Shown here: positions 57,030-64,000 of the stretch, piece after piece
Layout of the letters: every line of letters starts with the position of its first letter
How positions within the stretch are numbered: the first letter of the stretch is position 1
Origin: JALNZU01 sp964463695
Lineage (GTDB): Bacteria; Bacteroidota; Bacteroidia; Bacteroidales; F082
Length of the DNA stretch: 64,000 nt
Direction: 5' to 3'
Assembly: GCA_964463695.1 (NCBI GenBank)
Contig: CAYXCZ010000006.1
Span: 1-64,000, forward strand
Position numbers and translations under genes: made by a program
Notes under the pieces: model-generated
Seen by the model: the letters and a program-made list of their open reading frames with translations, nothing else
Database searches by the model: none
Told to the model about the DNA's origin: nothing

Positions 57030-57434
57030 TTAGAATGTCTTTTTATGATAATCGAAGGTTTGCTGATCGCGATAAGTCCTAATCCTCAGAGCAATAAGTA
57101 TAAATAGTTCTAATTGCTGATTTTCAAGCCATTGTATGGATTCTGCACGCATGTTGACAGCATCGGCAAGATGTAAAAGGATTTCAAAACCGTGTGTTTT
57201 TAACCAGTTACGAGCTCCTGTCTGATTGTCGATTGCACCATCAAGGGCTGCAAAATGAAAGAATTGATGTTTCATTAGCCATCCCATTGCCTCTTCACTT
57301 CCGCGTATCGCACTGCTGAGTGCACCTAATTCGGGATATCCATTCGCCATGAGCCATTGGTGAAATTGATCGTTTTCACCAAAGGTCTCGGCAAAGGCCA
57401 TCCAGATCTCTACAGGGTATTCTCTCATTTTCAT
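57030..57434 (-). CDS. Hypothetical protein, helical, linked to radical SAM gene
   Basis: 134 residues with no signal peptide or membrane helix. It is rich in Trp/His/Leu with a repeating pattern of about 30-35 residues: FHQWLMANGYPELGALSSAI, MGWLMKHQFFHFAALDGAI, ARNWLKTHGFEILLHLADAV and IQWLENQQLELFILIA. This suggests four tandem helical hairpins. I do not recognise the family. The ATG is 5 nt after the radical SAM stop on the same strand, so the two are co-expressed. Confidence 0.65.
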   Translation of the reverse strand: MKMREYPVEIWMAFAETFGENDQFHQWLMANGYPELGALSSAIRGSEEAMGWLMKHQFFHFAALDGAIDNQTGARNWLKTHGFEILLHLADAVNMRAESIQWLENQQLELFILIALRIRTYRDQQTFDYHKKTF

Positions 57435-57439
57435 GTGTT

Positions 57440-58219
57440 TCAGGCAAAAACTTCGGTTTCTATTCCTTCATTTCTAACACGTGTAGCAATTTTCTCCAGT
57501 TCTTCTTTTCCAACTCTTTCAAGTCCGCTTGCCGGAGTGTCCCGCTCGATAGCATAGACCATAACTTTACCGGGATTGATTTTTTTTATCAAATTGATCC
57601 AGGCTTCAACCTCTGTTTCAGTGGTATTGTCGATATGCTTTCCATTGTGGTCTCCTCTGAGAAACAAGCTCTGAATGATCAACTTACCGTTAAAACGGAT
57701 AAGTTGATTCACGTATTCATCTAATTTAAAAGCTTTCAATGGAATATTGATTGCCTGAATTGTTGCTTCTGTTCCTCCATCAAGTTTGAGCATGCAGTAA
57801 TCGACCAATTGGAGGGCATCGAAAACCTTTTGTTTGTGCAACATGCTTCCATTGGTTAACACTGTCACTTTTGCATTGGGAGCAAAGAGGTTGCGCAATT
57901 CAATTGTTTCTGACACTATTTCAGCAAAATGAGGATGAAGTGTTGGTTCGCCGTTTCCCGCAAAAGTGATGCTATCAGGTTCAAGATCAGTTCCTTTAAG
58001 AGCAATTAATTTATCCTTTAATTGACTGTTGAAGTTGTCTTTTTCAGGTAATGTGTTAGTTTCAAGGTTTCGGTCGTGCGTCCAGCCACACTCACAATAG
58101 ATGCAATTGAAGCTGCATATTTTTTTGTGGGTTGGTAACAGGTTTATCCCAAGTGAAACCCCAAGACGGCGGCTTCTGACCGGACCAAAGATCAATTCAT
58201 CGAACAAAAAAACGGACAT
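57440..58219 (-). CDS. Radical SAM protein
   Basis: 259 residues. The SAM-cleaving [4Fe-4S] cluster motif CxxxCxxC is present as CSFNCIYCECG. The preceding IFGPVRSRRLGVSLGINLLP and following TFAGNGEPTLHPHF and VTVLTNGSML are typical of a conserved radical SAM subgroup of unknown substrate found widely in Bacteroidota. Cytoplasmic. It is upstream of the small helical protein gene, which could be its partner or substrate, by inference from the tight spacing. Confidence 0.88.
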   Translation of the reverse strand: MSVFLFDELIFGPVRSRRLGVSLGINLLPTHKKICSFNCIYCECGWTHDRNLETNTLPEKDNFNSQLKDKLIALKGTDLEPDSITFAGNGEPTLHPHFAEIVSETIELRNLFAPNAKVTVLTNGSMLHKQKVFDALQLVDYCMLKLDGGTEATIQAINIPLKAFKLDEYVNQLIRFNGKLIIQSLFLRGDHNGKHIDNTTETEVEAWINLIKKINPGKVMVYAIERDTPASGLERVGKEELEKIATRVRNEGIETEVFA

Positions 58220-58358
58220 GCGTTTAAATTTTTACAAAAATAGGTGTTTTGATCAGACAAAGGAAAGGTTGTCAAACGAACATAATTCTCATGGTCGGAT
58301 CATCCAATTATGAATCAACAGTTCATAAAACAGATTTTAATAGTACTGTTTAAATCAT

Positions 58359-58366
58359 TACTTTTG
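58359..58366 (+). promoter_or_regulatory. -7 promoter element of the polyprenyl synthase gene
   Basis: TACTTTTG matches TAnnTTTG, and TTTA at 58336-58339 is 19 nt upstream as a -33 element. The leader to ATG 58422 is about 50 nt. Confidence 0.55.
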
Positions 58367-58421
58367 CAATGAAATGGCTTAATAAGCAAGCCTGAAACAA
58401 GTTTTGCTGCATTGCACTGAT

Positions 58422-59396
58422 ATGTCGGAAGTTGATTTAATTAAAGCTCCTATAAAAGACGATCTCAAACGATTTGAGAAGGTTTTTCGCGATGCGATGC
58501 GCTCCCGTATCCCTTTGCTGGATAAAGTTACCAACTACATTACACGTTCAAAGGGTAAACAAATGCGGCCGATGTTTGTGTTGCTTTCTGCCAGCATTGC
58601 AGGTCAAATCAATGAAAGTACTTATCGGGCAGCCACCCTTATCGAGTTGTTGCACACGGCTACCCTTGTTCATGATGATGTGGTGGATGACTCTAACGAG
58701 CGCAGAGGTTTTTTCTCGATTAACGCATTGTGGAAGAATAAGATAGCAGTTCTTGTTGGTGATTATCTGCTTTCTCAGGGAATGATGCTGTCACTTGAAA
58801 ACAATGATTTTGAGTTGCTTCGGATCGTTTCACAGGCTGTGAAAGAAATGAGCGAAGGTGAGCTACTTCAGATTGAGAAGGCCCGGCGTTTGGATGTGGA
58901 AGAATCGGTGTATTTCGATATTATTCAAAAGAAAACAGCTTCGCTTATTGCATCCTGTTGTGCTGTAGGCGCAGCTTCAACCGGTGCTGACAGCGAAATG
59001 ATCAACCGAATGAAGGTATTTGGAACTTACGTGGGCATTGCTTTCCAAATTAAAGATGATATCTTTGACTTTGAAGACTCACGTCAGATTGGCAAGCCAA
59101 CAGGAATCGATATTAAAGAACGAAAAATGACGTTACCGCTCATTTATTTGTTAAATAATAGCAGTAAATCAGATAAAAGAGCCATCATAAACCTCGTTAA
59201 AAACCATCACGACAACCCCAGAAAAGTCAAAGAAGTGGTTGAGATGGTTCGTAGTTCGGGAGGAATTGAGTACGCCACACAAAAAATGCAGGAAAACATT
59301 GATCTTGCGCTTCGTCAGCTCGACGACCTTCCTCCTTCTGAATCATTGAATGCGCTGCGTTTGCTGGTTGATTACAGCATTCACCGAAAGAAGTAG
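58422..59396 (+). CDS. Polyprenyl diphosphate synthase (trans-isoprenyl diphosphate synthase)
   Basis: 324 residues from ATG 58422 (MSEVDLIKAP); the frame also has ATG 58404. Both aspartate-rich motifs are intact: DDVVD in LVHDDVVDDS (first) and DDIFD in FQIKDDIFDF (second). GKQMRPMFVLL provides the diphosphate-binding Lys/Arg. It condenses isopentenyl diphosphate onto allylic primers. The residues before the first motif (LLHTATLVHDD) are small, as in long-chain (C30-C45) synthases that make the menaquinone side chain. The exact chain length cannot be read from sequence. Confidence 0.92.
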   Translation: MSEVDLIKAPIKDDLKRFEKVFRDAMRSRIPLLDKVTNYITRSKGKQMRPMFVLLSASIAGQINESTYRAATLIELLHTATLVHDDVVDDSNERRGFFSINALWKNKIAVLVGDYLLSQGMMLSLENNDFELLRIVSQAVKEMSEGELLQIEKARRLDVEESVYFDIIQKKTASLIASCCAVGAASTGADSEMINRMKVFGTYVGIAFQIKDDIFDFEDSRQIGKPTGIDIKERKMTLPLIYLLNNSSKSDKRAIINLVKNHHDNPRKVKEVVEMVRSSGGIEYATQKMQENIDLALRQLDDLPPSESLNALRLLVDYSIHRKK

Positions 59397-59404
59397 CCTT
59401 TAAA

Positions 59405-59435
59405 CAAAAATGAGGTCACGTTTCCGAAACCTCAT
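59405..59435 (-). terminator. Probable terminator of trxB
   Basis: atgaggt (59410-59416) pairs with acctcat (59429-59435), with a 12-nt loop. The minus strand continues into five T (59406-59410). It lies 38 nt past the trxB stop, between convergent genes. Confidence 0.55.
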
Positions 59436-59472
59436 GCTTACCATTAATTTTATAAAATCTGACTTTTAAAGA

Positions 59473-60429
59473 CTAATCGCCCTGTGCAGCTATAAAACGC
59501 TCAGCTTCCAAAGCTGCCATACAGCCTGTTCCGGCGGCAGTGATCGCCTGACGGAAGACCTTGTCCTGAACATCGCCACAAGCAAAGATGCCTGGTATAT
59601 TGGTTGCTGTTGAATCGGCTTTCGTTTTGATATAACCTGTTTCATCCATATCAAGCACTCCTTCAAACATTTCACTATTAGGTTTATGGCCAATGGCAAC
59701 AAAGAAACCGTCAATGTCGATCACGCGGTCTTCCTGTGTTTTATTGTTAGTAAGCACAGCGCCTTTTAAAGTTTTCATAAAGCCTGTCTCAGTTCCAAAC
59801 AATTCTTTTGTTGAGTGACTCCAAAGCACTTCAATATTGGGCGTGTTGATGACTCTGTTTTGCATTGCTTTTGAGGCACGTAGCTCATCGCGACGGACAA
59901 TTAAATACACTTTGCGGCAAAGCTTTGCAAGATACGTAGCTTCTTCAGCAGCAGTATCTCCACCTCCCACAACAGCTACATCTTTACCTTTATAAAAAAA
60001 TCCGTCACAGGTGGCACAGGCAGAAACACCACCACCTTTAAATTTTTCTTCCGATTCCAAACCAAGGTATTTTGCAGTAGCTCCTGTTGCTATAATGATG
60101 GTTTCGGCGAGTATTTCACGTCCTTCATCATCTTTAACTTTGAAAGGACGCGCTGTTGTATCTACTTCGGTGATGCTTCCCCAACGAGTGTCGGTTCCAA
60201 AACGCTCTGCTTGTTCTTTGAGTTGGTCCATCATCTCAGGGCCGGTAATGCCATGTGGATATCCCGGGAAATTTTCAATTTCAGTTGTGGTTGTAAGCTG
60301 TCCTCCGGGTTGTATTCCCTGATAGATAACTGGCTTAAGGTCAGCACGTGCGGCATAAATTGCTGCTGTATATCCCGCTGGACCTGATCCGATAATCAGA
60401 CATTCAATATGTTCCATGTTGTTGCTCAT
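59473..60429 (-). CDS. trxB: Thioredoxin reductase
   Basis: 318 residues from ATG 60429 (MSNNMEHIECLIIGSGPAG), the usual start in the family; ATG 60450 and 60417 are in frame. FAD-binding GSGPAGYTAAIYAARA, redox-active CATC in GVSACATCDGFF, NADPH-binding VVGGGDTAAEEA and the C-terminal FACGDVQDKVFRQAITAAGTGCMAA are all present. It reduces thioredoxin with NADPH in the cytoplasm. No thioredoxin gene is adjacent. The -7 element at 60497-60504 supports independent transcription. Confidence 0.96.
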   Translation of the reverse strand: MSNNMEHIECLIIGSGPAGYTAAIYAARADLKPVIYQGIQPGGQLTTTTEIENFPGYPHGITGPEMMDQLKEQAERFGTDTRWGSITEVDTTARPFKVKDDEGREILAETIIIATGATAKYLGLESEEKFKGGGVSACATCDGFFYKGKDVAVVGGGDTAAEEATYLAKLCRKVYLIVRRDELRASKAMQNRVINTPNIEVLWSHSTKELFGTETGFMKTLKGAVLTNNKTQEDRVIDIDGFFVAIGHKPNSEMFEGVLDMDETGYIKTKADSTATNIPGIFACGDVQDKVFRQAITAAGTGCMAALEAERFIAAQGD

Positions 60430-60496
60430 ACGATTAAGGTTTTGTATCATTTGGTTTCCTATGGATCGAAAATGATGCCATCCACAGGATTTTGTG

Positions 60497-60504
60497 CAAA
60501 TTTA
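60497..60504 (-). promoter_or_regulatory. -7 promoter element of trxB
   Basis: On the minus strand TAAATTTG, an exact TAnnTTTG match. No clear -33 TTTG. Predicted leader about 60 nt. Confidence 0.45.
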
Positions 60505-60718
60505 GGGAAATTTTTAAGTTATTCTGTCAGTTTGTCGGATTTAGCATGGTGATACTAAAGCGATTTGTTTTTGAGCTGTTGCTTTGTCAGGAGAAATTGA
60601 ATCTGTGCTCTAAAAAAACAGTTTTATGCTATGCGTATTTAAGTTGAAATCCTTCTGTCAACAAAAAATTATTGCATACAAGCTGAATTATTGTAATTTT
60701 GCAGCCCAATAAAGCTAT

Positions 60719-60792
60719 CGGGGCGTGGTGCAGTTGGCTAGCATTCTTGCATGGGGTGCAAGCGGTCGCCCGTTCGAGTCGGGCCGCTCCGA
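60719..60792 (+). tRNA. tRNA-Pro (GGG)
   Basis: 74 nt without CCA. Acceptor strands CGGGGCG and CGCTCCG pair with one G-T. The D arm, anticodon stem CTTGC/GCAAG with loop ATGGGGT (anticodon GGG) and T arm with GTTCGAGTC are complete. CCA is not encoded. A terminator follows 6 nt later. Confidence 0.95.
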
Positions 60793-60798
60793 CACTAC

Positions 60799-60830
60799 AA
60801 AAACACTTCCTTTTTGGAGGTGTTTTTTTT
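60799..60830 (+). terminator. Rho-independent terminator of tRNA-Pro
   Basis: aaaaacacttcc (60799-60810) pairs with ggaggtgttttt (60816-60827) with one G-T pair and a T loop, followed by more T to 60830. The A-run on the other side may also serve the convergent kynU gene. Confidence 0.85.
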
Positions 60831-60863
60831 GTTAATTCAGCATTTCTCAACTGAAAATTGCAC

Positions 60864-62147
60864 TTATGTTACTGACGATTTGGTTTGATCATATGCCAAG
60901 TAATGTGAATGCTTAACAATTTCTGAAAGGCGATTCACACATTCATAAATATCAGTAAATGAATTATATAAAGGAGCGATGCCTAAACGTATTGTGTCAG
61001 GAGGGCGAAAATCAGGAATAATGGATTTGGAACCCTGTTGTGGCTCAATCATTGCTTTACTGATTCTCCAGCCTTCGGGATGTCGCAAACTGATATGCGA
61101 ACCCCGATCTTCAGCTTCAAGAGGGGATGCTATGGTAAAACCCAGTGGCTCAAGCAACTGCTGAGTCATTTCAAGTAGAAAGTCAGATTGCAAGCGACTT
61201 TTTTCACGTAATTGATCGATCCCTGCCTCAAGAATCAAATCAAGACCTGGCTCAAGAGCTGAAAGCGAAAGAATATGAGGGGTGCCAGCAGCAAATTGAG
61301 AACTATTGTTTGAGGGAAGATAATCAAGGCTAAAATCAAAGGGTTTTTGATGACCAAACCATCCCCAGATAGGATTGACGATTTTTTCTTGTAAATCTCT
61401 TCGCACATAAAGAAACGCCGGAGCCCCAGGACCTCCATTGAGGTATTTATATGTGCAACCTACAGCAAGATCAGCAGAATCATCATTAAGCCGGATGGGC
61501 ACAGACCCAACTGCATGACTTAAATCCCACAAAACAACGGTGTTTTTCTGATGGGCTAATTCATTTATTTCGCTCATGTTGTACATAAATGCACTTTTAA
61601 AAGCTACGTGACTCAAGGTGAGAAGCGCTGTTTTTTCGTTTAGTGCATGTGCAATATCTTCTTGTTTGACAGCGATTCCATCTTTGCTTTGTATTATCTG
61701 AAGACGATGTTCGGGGAAGGATTGACTTATTATTCCCTGAAGGAGGTAGATATCTGAAGGGAAATTCAGGTTGTCGGTAAAGATCGTATTTTTCCCACTC
61801 TGCATTTTCAGAGCTCCAAAAGCAAGTTTGTAAAAGTTAATCGAAGTGCTGTCGCCAACAAATATTTCATCAGGATGGGCACCCAAAATTTTAGCAAGTT
61901 TAGCGGCAATTTTTTGTGGCAGGTCGAACCAATGATCGTTCCAGCTGCTAATCAAACCTTTTGCCCATTGCTGACTAATGACTGACTTCATCTTGAACTC
62001 TGTCTCTAAAGGCATACGCCCCAGTGAGTTACCATCAAGATAAATCATTTCCTCTTTTTCGGCAATAAAACGTGAGCGAAATGATGCCAAAGGATCAAGC
62101 TTATCGAAAGAGAGTGCTTTCTCTTTAAAAAATTGAAATTCCTGCAT
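60864..62147 (-). CDS. kynU: Kynureninase
   Basis: 427 residues from ATG 62147 (MQEFQFFKEKALSFD); the open frame reaches 62204 inside the upstream gene, but 62147 leaves a clean 5-nt spacing after its stop. It is a fold-type I PLP enzyme: FVGDSTSINFYKLAFGAL near the cofactor phosphate, WDLSHAVGSVPI with the PLP-ring Asp, and the Schiff-base Lys in CTYKYLNGGPGAPAFLYV. It cleaves kynurenine or 3-hydroxykynurenine to (hydroxy)anthranilate and alanine. No other kynurenine-pathway gene is adjacent. It sits behind an SGNH-hydrolase lipoprotein gene in a two-gene operon. Confidence 0.95.
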   Translation of the reverse strand: MQEFQFFKEKALSFDKLDPLASFRSRFIAEKEEMIYLDGNSLGRMPLETEFKMKSVISQQWAKGLISSWNDHWFDLPQKIAAKLAKILGAHPDEIFVGDSTSINFYKLAFGALKMQSGKNTIFTDNLNFPSDIYLLQGIISQSFPEHRLQIIQSKDGIAVKQEDIAHALNEKTALLTLSHVAFKSAFMYNMSEINELAHQKNTVVLWDLSHAVGSVPIRLNDDSADLAVGCTYKYLNGGPGAPAFLYVRRDLQEKIVNPIWGWFGHQKPFDFSLDYLPSNNSSQFAAGTPHILSLSALEPGLDLILEAGIDQLREKSRLQSDFLLEMTQQLLEPLGFTIASPLEAEDRGSHISLRHPEGWRISKAMIEPQQGSKSIIPDFRPPDTIRLGIAPLYNSFTDIYECVNRLSEIVKHSHYLAYDQTKSSVT

Positions 62148-62152
62148 GATGG

Positions 62153-62860
62153 TCAAGGTTTTTGAAGACGGAGTTTGAGTTTTGGAAGCAATTCCTGAAC
62201 CCATTGACTGTACATACTTCCAGAGGGATGAAGGCGATCGGCAGCAAGCAAACTCTGATCGGTGAGCGCCTCTCTCGAAATTCGCGTTATGTCTACGAAA
62301 AGGATATTACGTGCATTAGTTTCTTGCCAGATCACTGAATTGTAAGCATCAATTTCACGGGCAATTTTATCCCTGTCACGACCTTCGGCAAAGGGTGTTG
62401 CACCCCAATCAGGAATGGAGAGCATAAAAACCTTGTTTGGATCATTTCCTGCAAATTCTAAAGCTTTATTAATCAGTAGGATAAGATCGGCACGAAATTG
62501 TTCCACCGAACGTCCCCTGTATTGGTTATTCACACCAATGAGTAACGACACAAGGTCGAAAGTGTCTTTTATCTGCGCTGTTTCAATAGCAATCATCAGT
62601 TCATCTGTTGTCCAGCCGGTTCGCGCAATAATTTGTGGCGTCTCTACAGGAATTCCCTCTTGCGTCAGCGCTGCAGCCAGCTGTACCGGCCAACGCTCCG
62701 TAACCAGCACCCCTTCCCCAATGGTATAGCTGTCGCCTAAGGCAAGATAATTAGATGTGGTTTGTGGCTCAATTGGTTTGATATAAGGCTTTTCCATTTC
62801 AATTTCTTTTTTGTTACACGCAGTCAAGCTGAGAAGTATGCTTAGGATAAGGAGTTTCAT
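62153..62860 (-). CDS. SGNH/GDSL-family hydrolase, predicted lipoprotein
   Basis: 235 residues from ATG 62860, selected because MKLLILSILLSLTAC forms a lipoprotein signal with lipobox LTAC; the frame starts at 62899. SGNH blocks: GDSYTIGEG (nucleophile Ser), a Gly between them, GVNNQYRG (Asn) and DRLHPSG (Asp and His). It is likely an esterase or lipase anchored in the envelope, and the substrate is unknown. It is first in an operon with kynU, though the two have no obvious shared biochemistry. Confidence 0.88.
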   Translation of the reverse strand: MKLLILSILLSLTACNKKEIEMEKPYIKPIEPQTTSNYLALGDSYTIGEGVLVTERWPVQLAAALTQEGIPVETPQIIARTGWTTDELMIAIETAQIKDTFDLVSLLIGVNNQYRGRSVEQFRADLILLINKALEFAGNDPNKVFMLSIPDWGATPFAEGRDRDKIAREIDAYNSVIWQETNARNILFVDITRISREALTDQSLLAADRLHPSGSMYSQWVQELLPKLKLRLQKP

Positions 62861-63076
62861 TGGTAATAATTTAATAGATGAATAGATAAAATTAAACAAT
62901 TTTCGGTTAAAGAAGTTCGACCGATTTCAAATCAGTTTTAAGTTTTATAACATGACCTTCATTTATATAAATCAATCCGTAATTTTTAAGTTTTATTTGA
63001 TTTCAAGACACAGTGCATGCGTCGAAGTGAATCATTTAAGGAGCTACAATATTTTATGGCTTTCATATGTAGGAAG

Positions 63077-63110
63077 TTTGCTATAATAAACATGAAAAAG
63101 TCTATTTTTG
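63077..63110 (+). promoter_or_regulatory. Promoter of the haem-binding protein gene
   Basis: TTTG (63077-63080), 22-nt spacer, TATTTTTG (63103-63110): both elements match the Bacteroidota consensus. This supports ATG 63131 as the start and rules out the longer frame from 63017. Confidence 0.6.
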
Positions 63111-63130
63111 ATGCACAAAAAATCACTCCT

Positions 63131-63601
63131 ATGAAAAATAAGAAACGCATTATCCTTTTATCACTCATTGTTTTGTTCGGAGCAATTCAGCTTATCCGGC
63201 CAGAGCGCAACCAACAAACAAACCCCAGCAGGTATGATGTTTTTCATAAAACTGACACCGATCCATTAGTAATCGCACAAGTTCAAAGTGCTTGTTATGA
63301 TTGCCATTCAAATCGCACAGCTTATCCCTGGTATGCAAGTATTGCGCCTGTTTCCTGGATGATCAGTCAGCATGTAAAAGATGGGAAGAAGCTTTTAAAC
63401 TTTTCCGAATGGATTCTCTATCCACAGGATCGGCAGGCGCATAAACTTGATGAAATTATTGAGATGCTTCAACAGGATGAAATGCCACCAAAACCTTATC
63501 AATGGCTTCATAACGAATCGGTTATGAATTCAGAGAGCAGACAACTGGTTCTAGGTTGGGCCTCAAAATTGAAATCAGATTTATCAAACTCAAATCAATA
63601 A
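63131..63601 (+). CDS. Haem-binding domain (c-type cytochrome-like) protein
   Basis: 156 residues from ATG 63131. An N-terminal hydrophobic helix (IILLSLIVLFGAIQLI) acts as anchor or signal. A single covalent haem site, CYDCH (CxxCH), lies in QVQSACYDCHSNRTAYPWYASIAPVSWMISQHV, and a late Met in EMPPKPYQW may be the second ligand, as in the Haem_bd family of Bacteroidota. Expected in the periplasm, with electron-transfer or sensing role unknown. The downstream peptidase gene starts 3 nt after the stop. Confidence 0.87.
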   Translation: MKNKKRIILLSLIVLFGAIQLIRPERNQQTNPSRYDVFHKTDTDPLVIAQVQSACYDCHSNRTAYPWYASIAPVSWMISQHVKDGKKLLNFSEWILYPQDRQAHKLDEIIEMLQQDEMPPKPYQWLHNESVMNSESRQLVLGWASKLKSDLSNSNQ

Positions 63602-63604
63602 GAG

Positions 63605-64000
63605 ATGAAAAAGAGTTCGATTTTGCTTCTGGTCGTCGGACTGATTACGGCTGGTATTTTTTTTCCATCAGTGATCAAAGCTCAGACTATACCTGAACCG
63701 GAAACTTACTTTGGGTATAAGCCAGGTAGCGACCGCAAACTCTTTGATTATGATGAACTCATAAGTTACTTAAAGCTGCTGGATCAAGCCAGCGAAAGGT
63801 GCAAAATGACCGAGATAGGCACCTCTCCGCTTGGCAAAAAATTGCATGTTTTCTTGATTTCATCTCCTGAAAATTTGGCTAATTTGGACAGGCTAAAGGA
63901 AATCAATCAAAGGCTTAGCATGAATGTAGATCTGCAGGATGCTGATCTTGAAAAACTTACCGAAGAAGGACGTGTGTTTGTTGTAGCTACTATGTCTATG
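63605..64000 (+). CDS. Zinc carboxypeptidase (M14 family), N-terminal part only
   Basis: Open to the window end; 132 codons are present. Signal peptide (about 1-27, ends VIKAQ) followed by FGYKPGSDRKLFDYDELISYLKLLDQASER and MTEIGTSPLGKKLHVFLISSPENL, the entry strands typical of secreted M14 peptidases in Bacteroidota. The zinc-binding HxxE motif lies beyond the window, so activity cannot be judged. It begins 3 nt after the haem-binding protein gene. Confidence 0.78.
   Translation, partial: MKKSSILLLVVGLITAGIFFPSVIKAQTIPEPETYFGYKPGSDRKLFDYDELISYLKLLDQASERCKMTEIGTSPLGKKLHVFLISSPENLANLDRLKEINQRLSMNVDLQDADLEKLTEEGRVFVVATMSM

Noticed and set aside
60629..60850. Minus-strand frame of 73 codons across tRNA-Pro
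   Set aside because: It overlaps the tRNA and its terminator antisense and has no recognisable product.

Overview
This window is a Bacteroidota chromosome segment, most likely from a metagenome or draft assembly, because one 100-N scaffold gap is present at 11799-11898. The assignment rests on type IX secretion system (T9SS) sorting domains of both kinds (CHU_C/type B and type A), PorP/SprF partners, periplasmic-propeller plus Y_Y_Y sensor kinases, PorT-like barrels, a TonB receptor, and repeated matches to the Bacteroidota promoter pattern (TTTG, about 19-22 nt, TAnnTTTG). The order or genus cannot be fixed from the sequence alone.

Layout: 1-49 partial tRNA-Asn; 207-770 small outer-membrane barrel; 1160-20270 secreted-protein locus made of two consecutive three-gene cassettes, each a CHU_C protein, then a PorP/SprF protein whose start overlaps the previous stop, then a protein with a type A sorting domain. 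The second cassette ends in a repeat protein of about 2,900 residues that is interrupted by the assembly gap. 20319-23750 holds a PfkB-type (adenosine kinase-like) sugar kinase and an EF-G paralogue with altered GTPase motifs. 23834-29709 is a signalling block: receiver-only regulator plus LytS-like propeller kinase, a methyltransferase, an Hpt protein and an NtrC-type sigma-54 activator. 29989-38454 carries a membrane-anchored PHP-like protein with a GT39 glycosyltransferase, a glutaryl-CoA-dehydrogenase-like enzyme, a DUF418 membrane protein, an ammonium transporter and an aldo/keto reductase.

38853-52856 is a tight six-gene operon (14 kb, no gap larger than about 33 nt): a transmembrane STAND NTPase with coiled coil and WD40 propeller, a TonB-dependent receptor with a helical N-terminal extension, a formyltransferase-fold enzyme, a nucleotide-transporter-like membrane protein with HEAT repeats, a propeller/GAF sensor histidine kinase, and a small outer-membrane barrel. 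It is the best candidate here for an uncharacterised multi-component system, plausibly an envelope sensing or uptake device. The function is inferred only.

52912-64000 is mostly housekeeping: a USP-SPOR-USP operon, ruvB, a PorT-like barrel, a small unknown protein with a radical SAM enzyme, a polyprenyl diphosphate synthase, trxB, tRNA-Pro(GGG), kynU with an SGNH-hydrolase lipoprotein, a haem-binding c-type protein and the start of an M14 carboxypeptidase.
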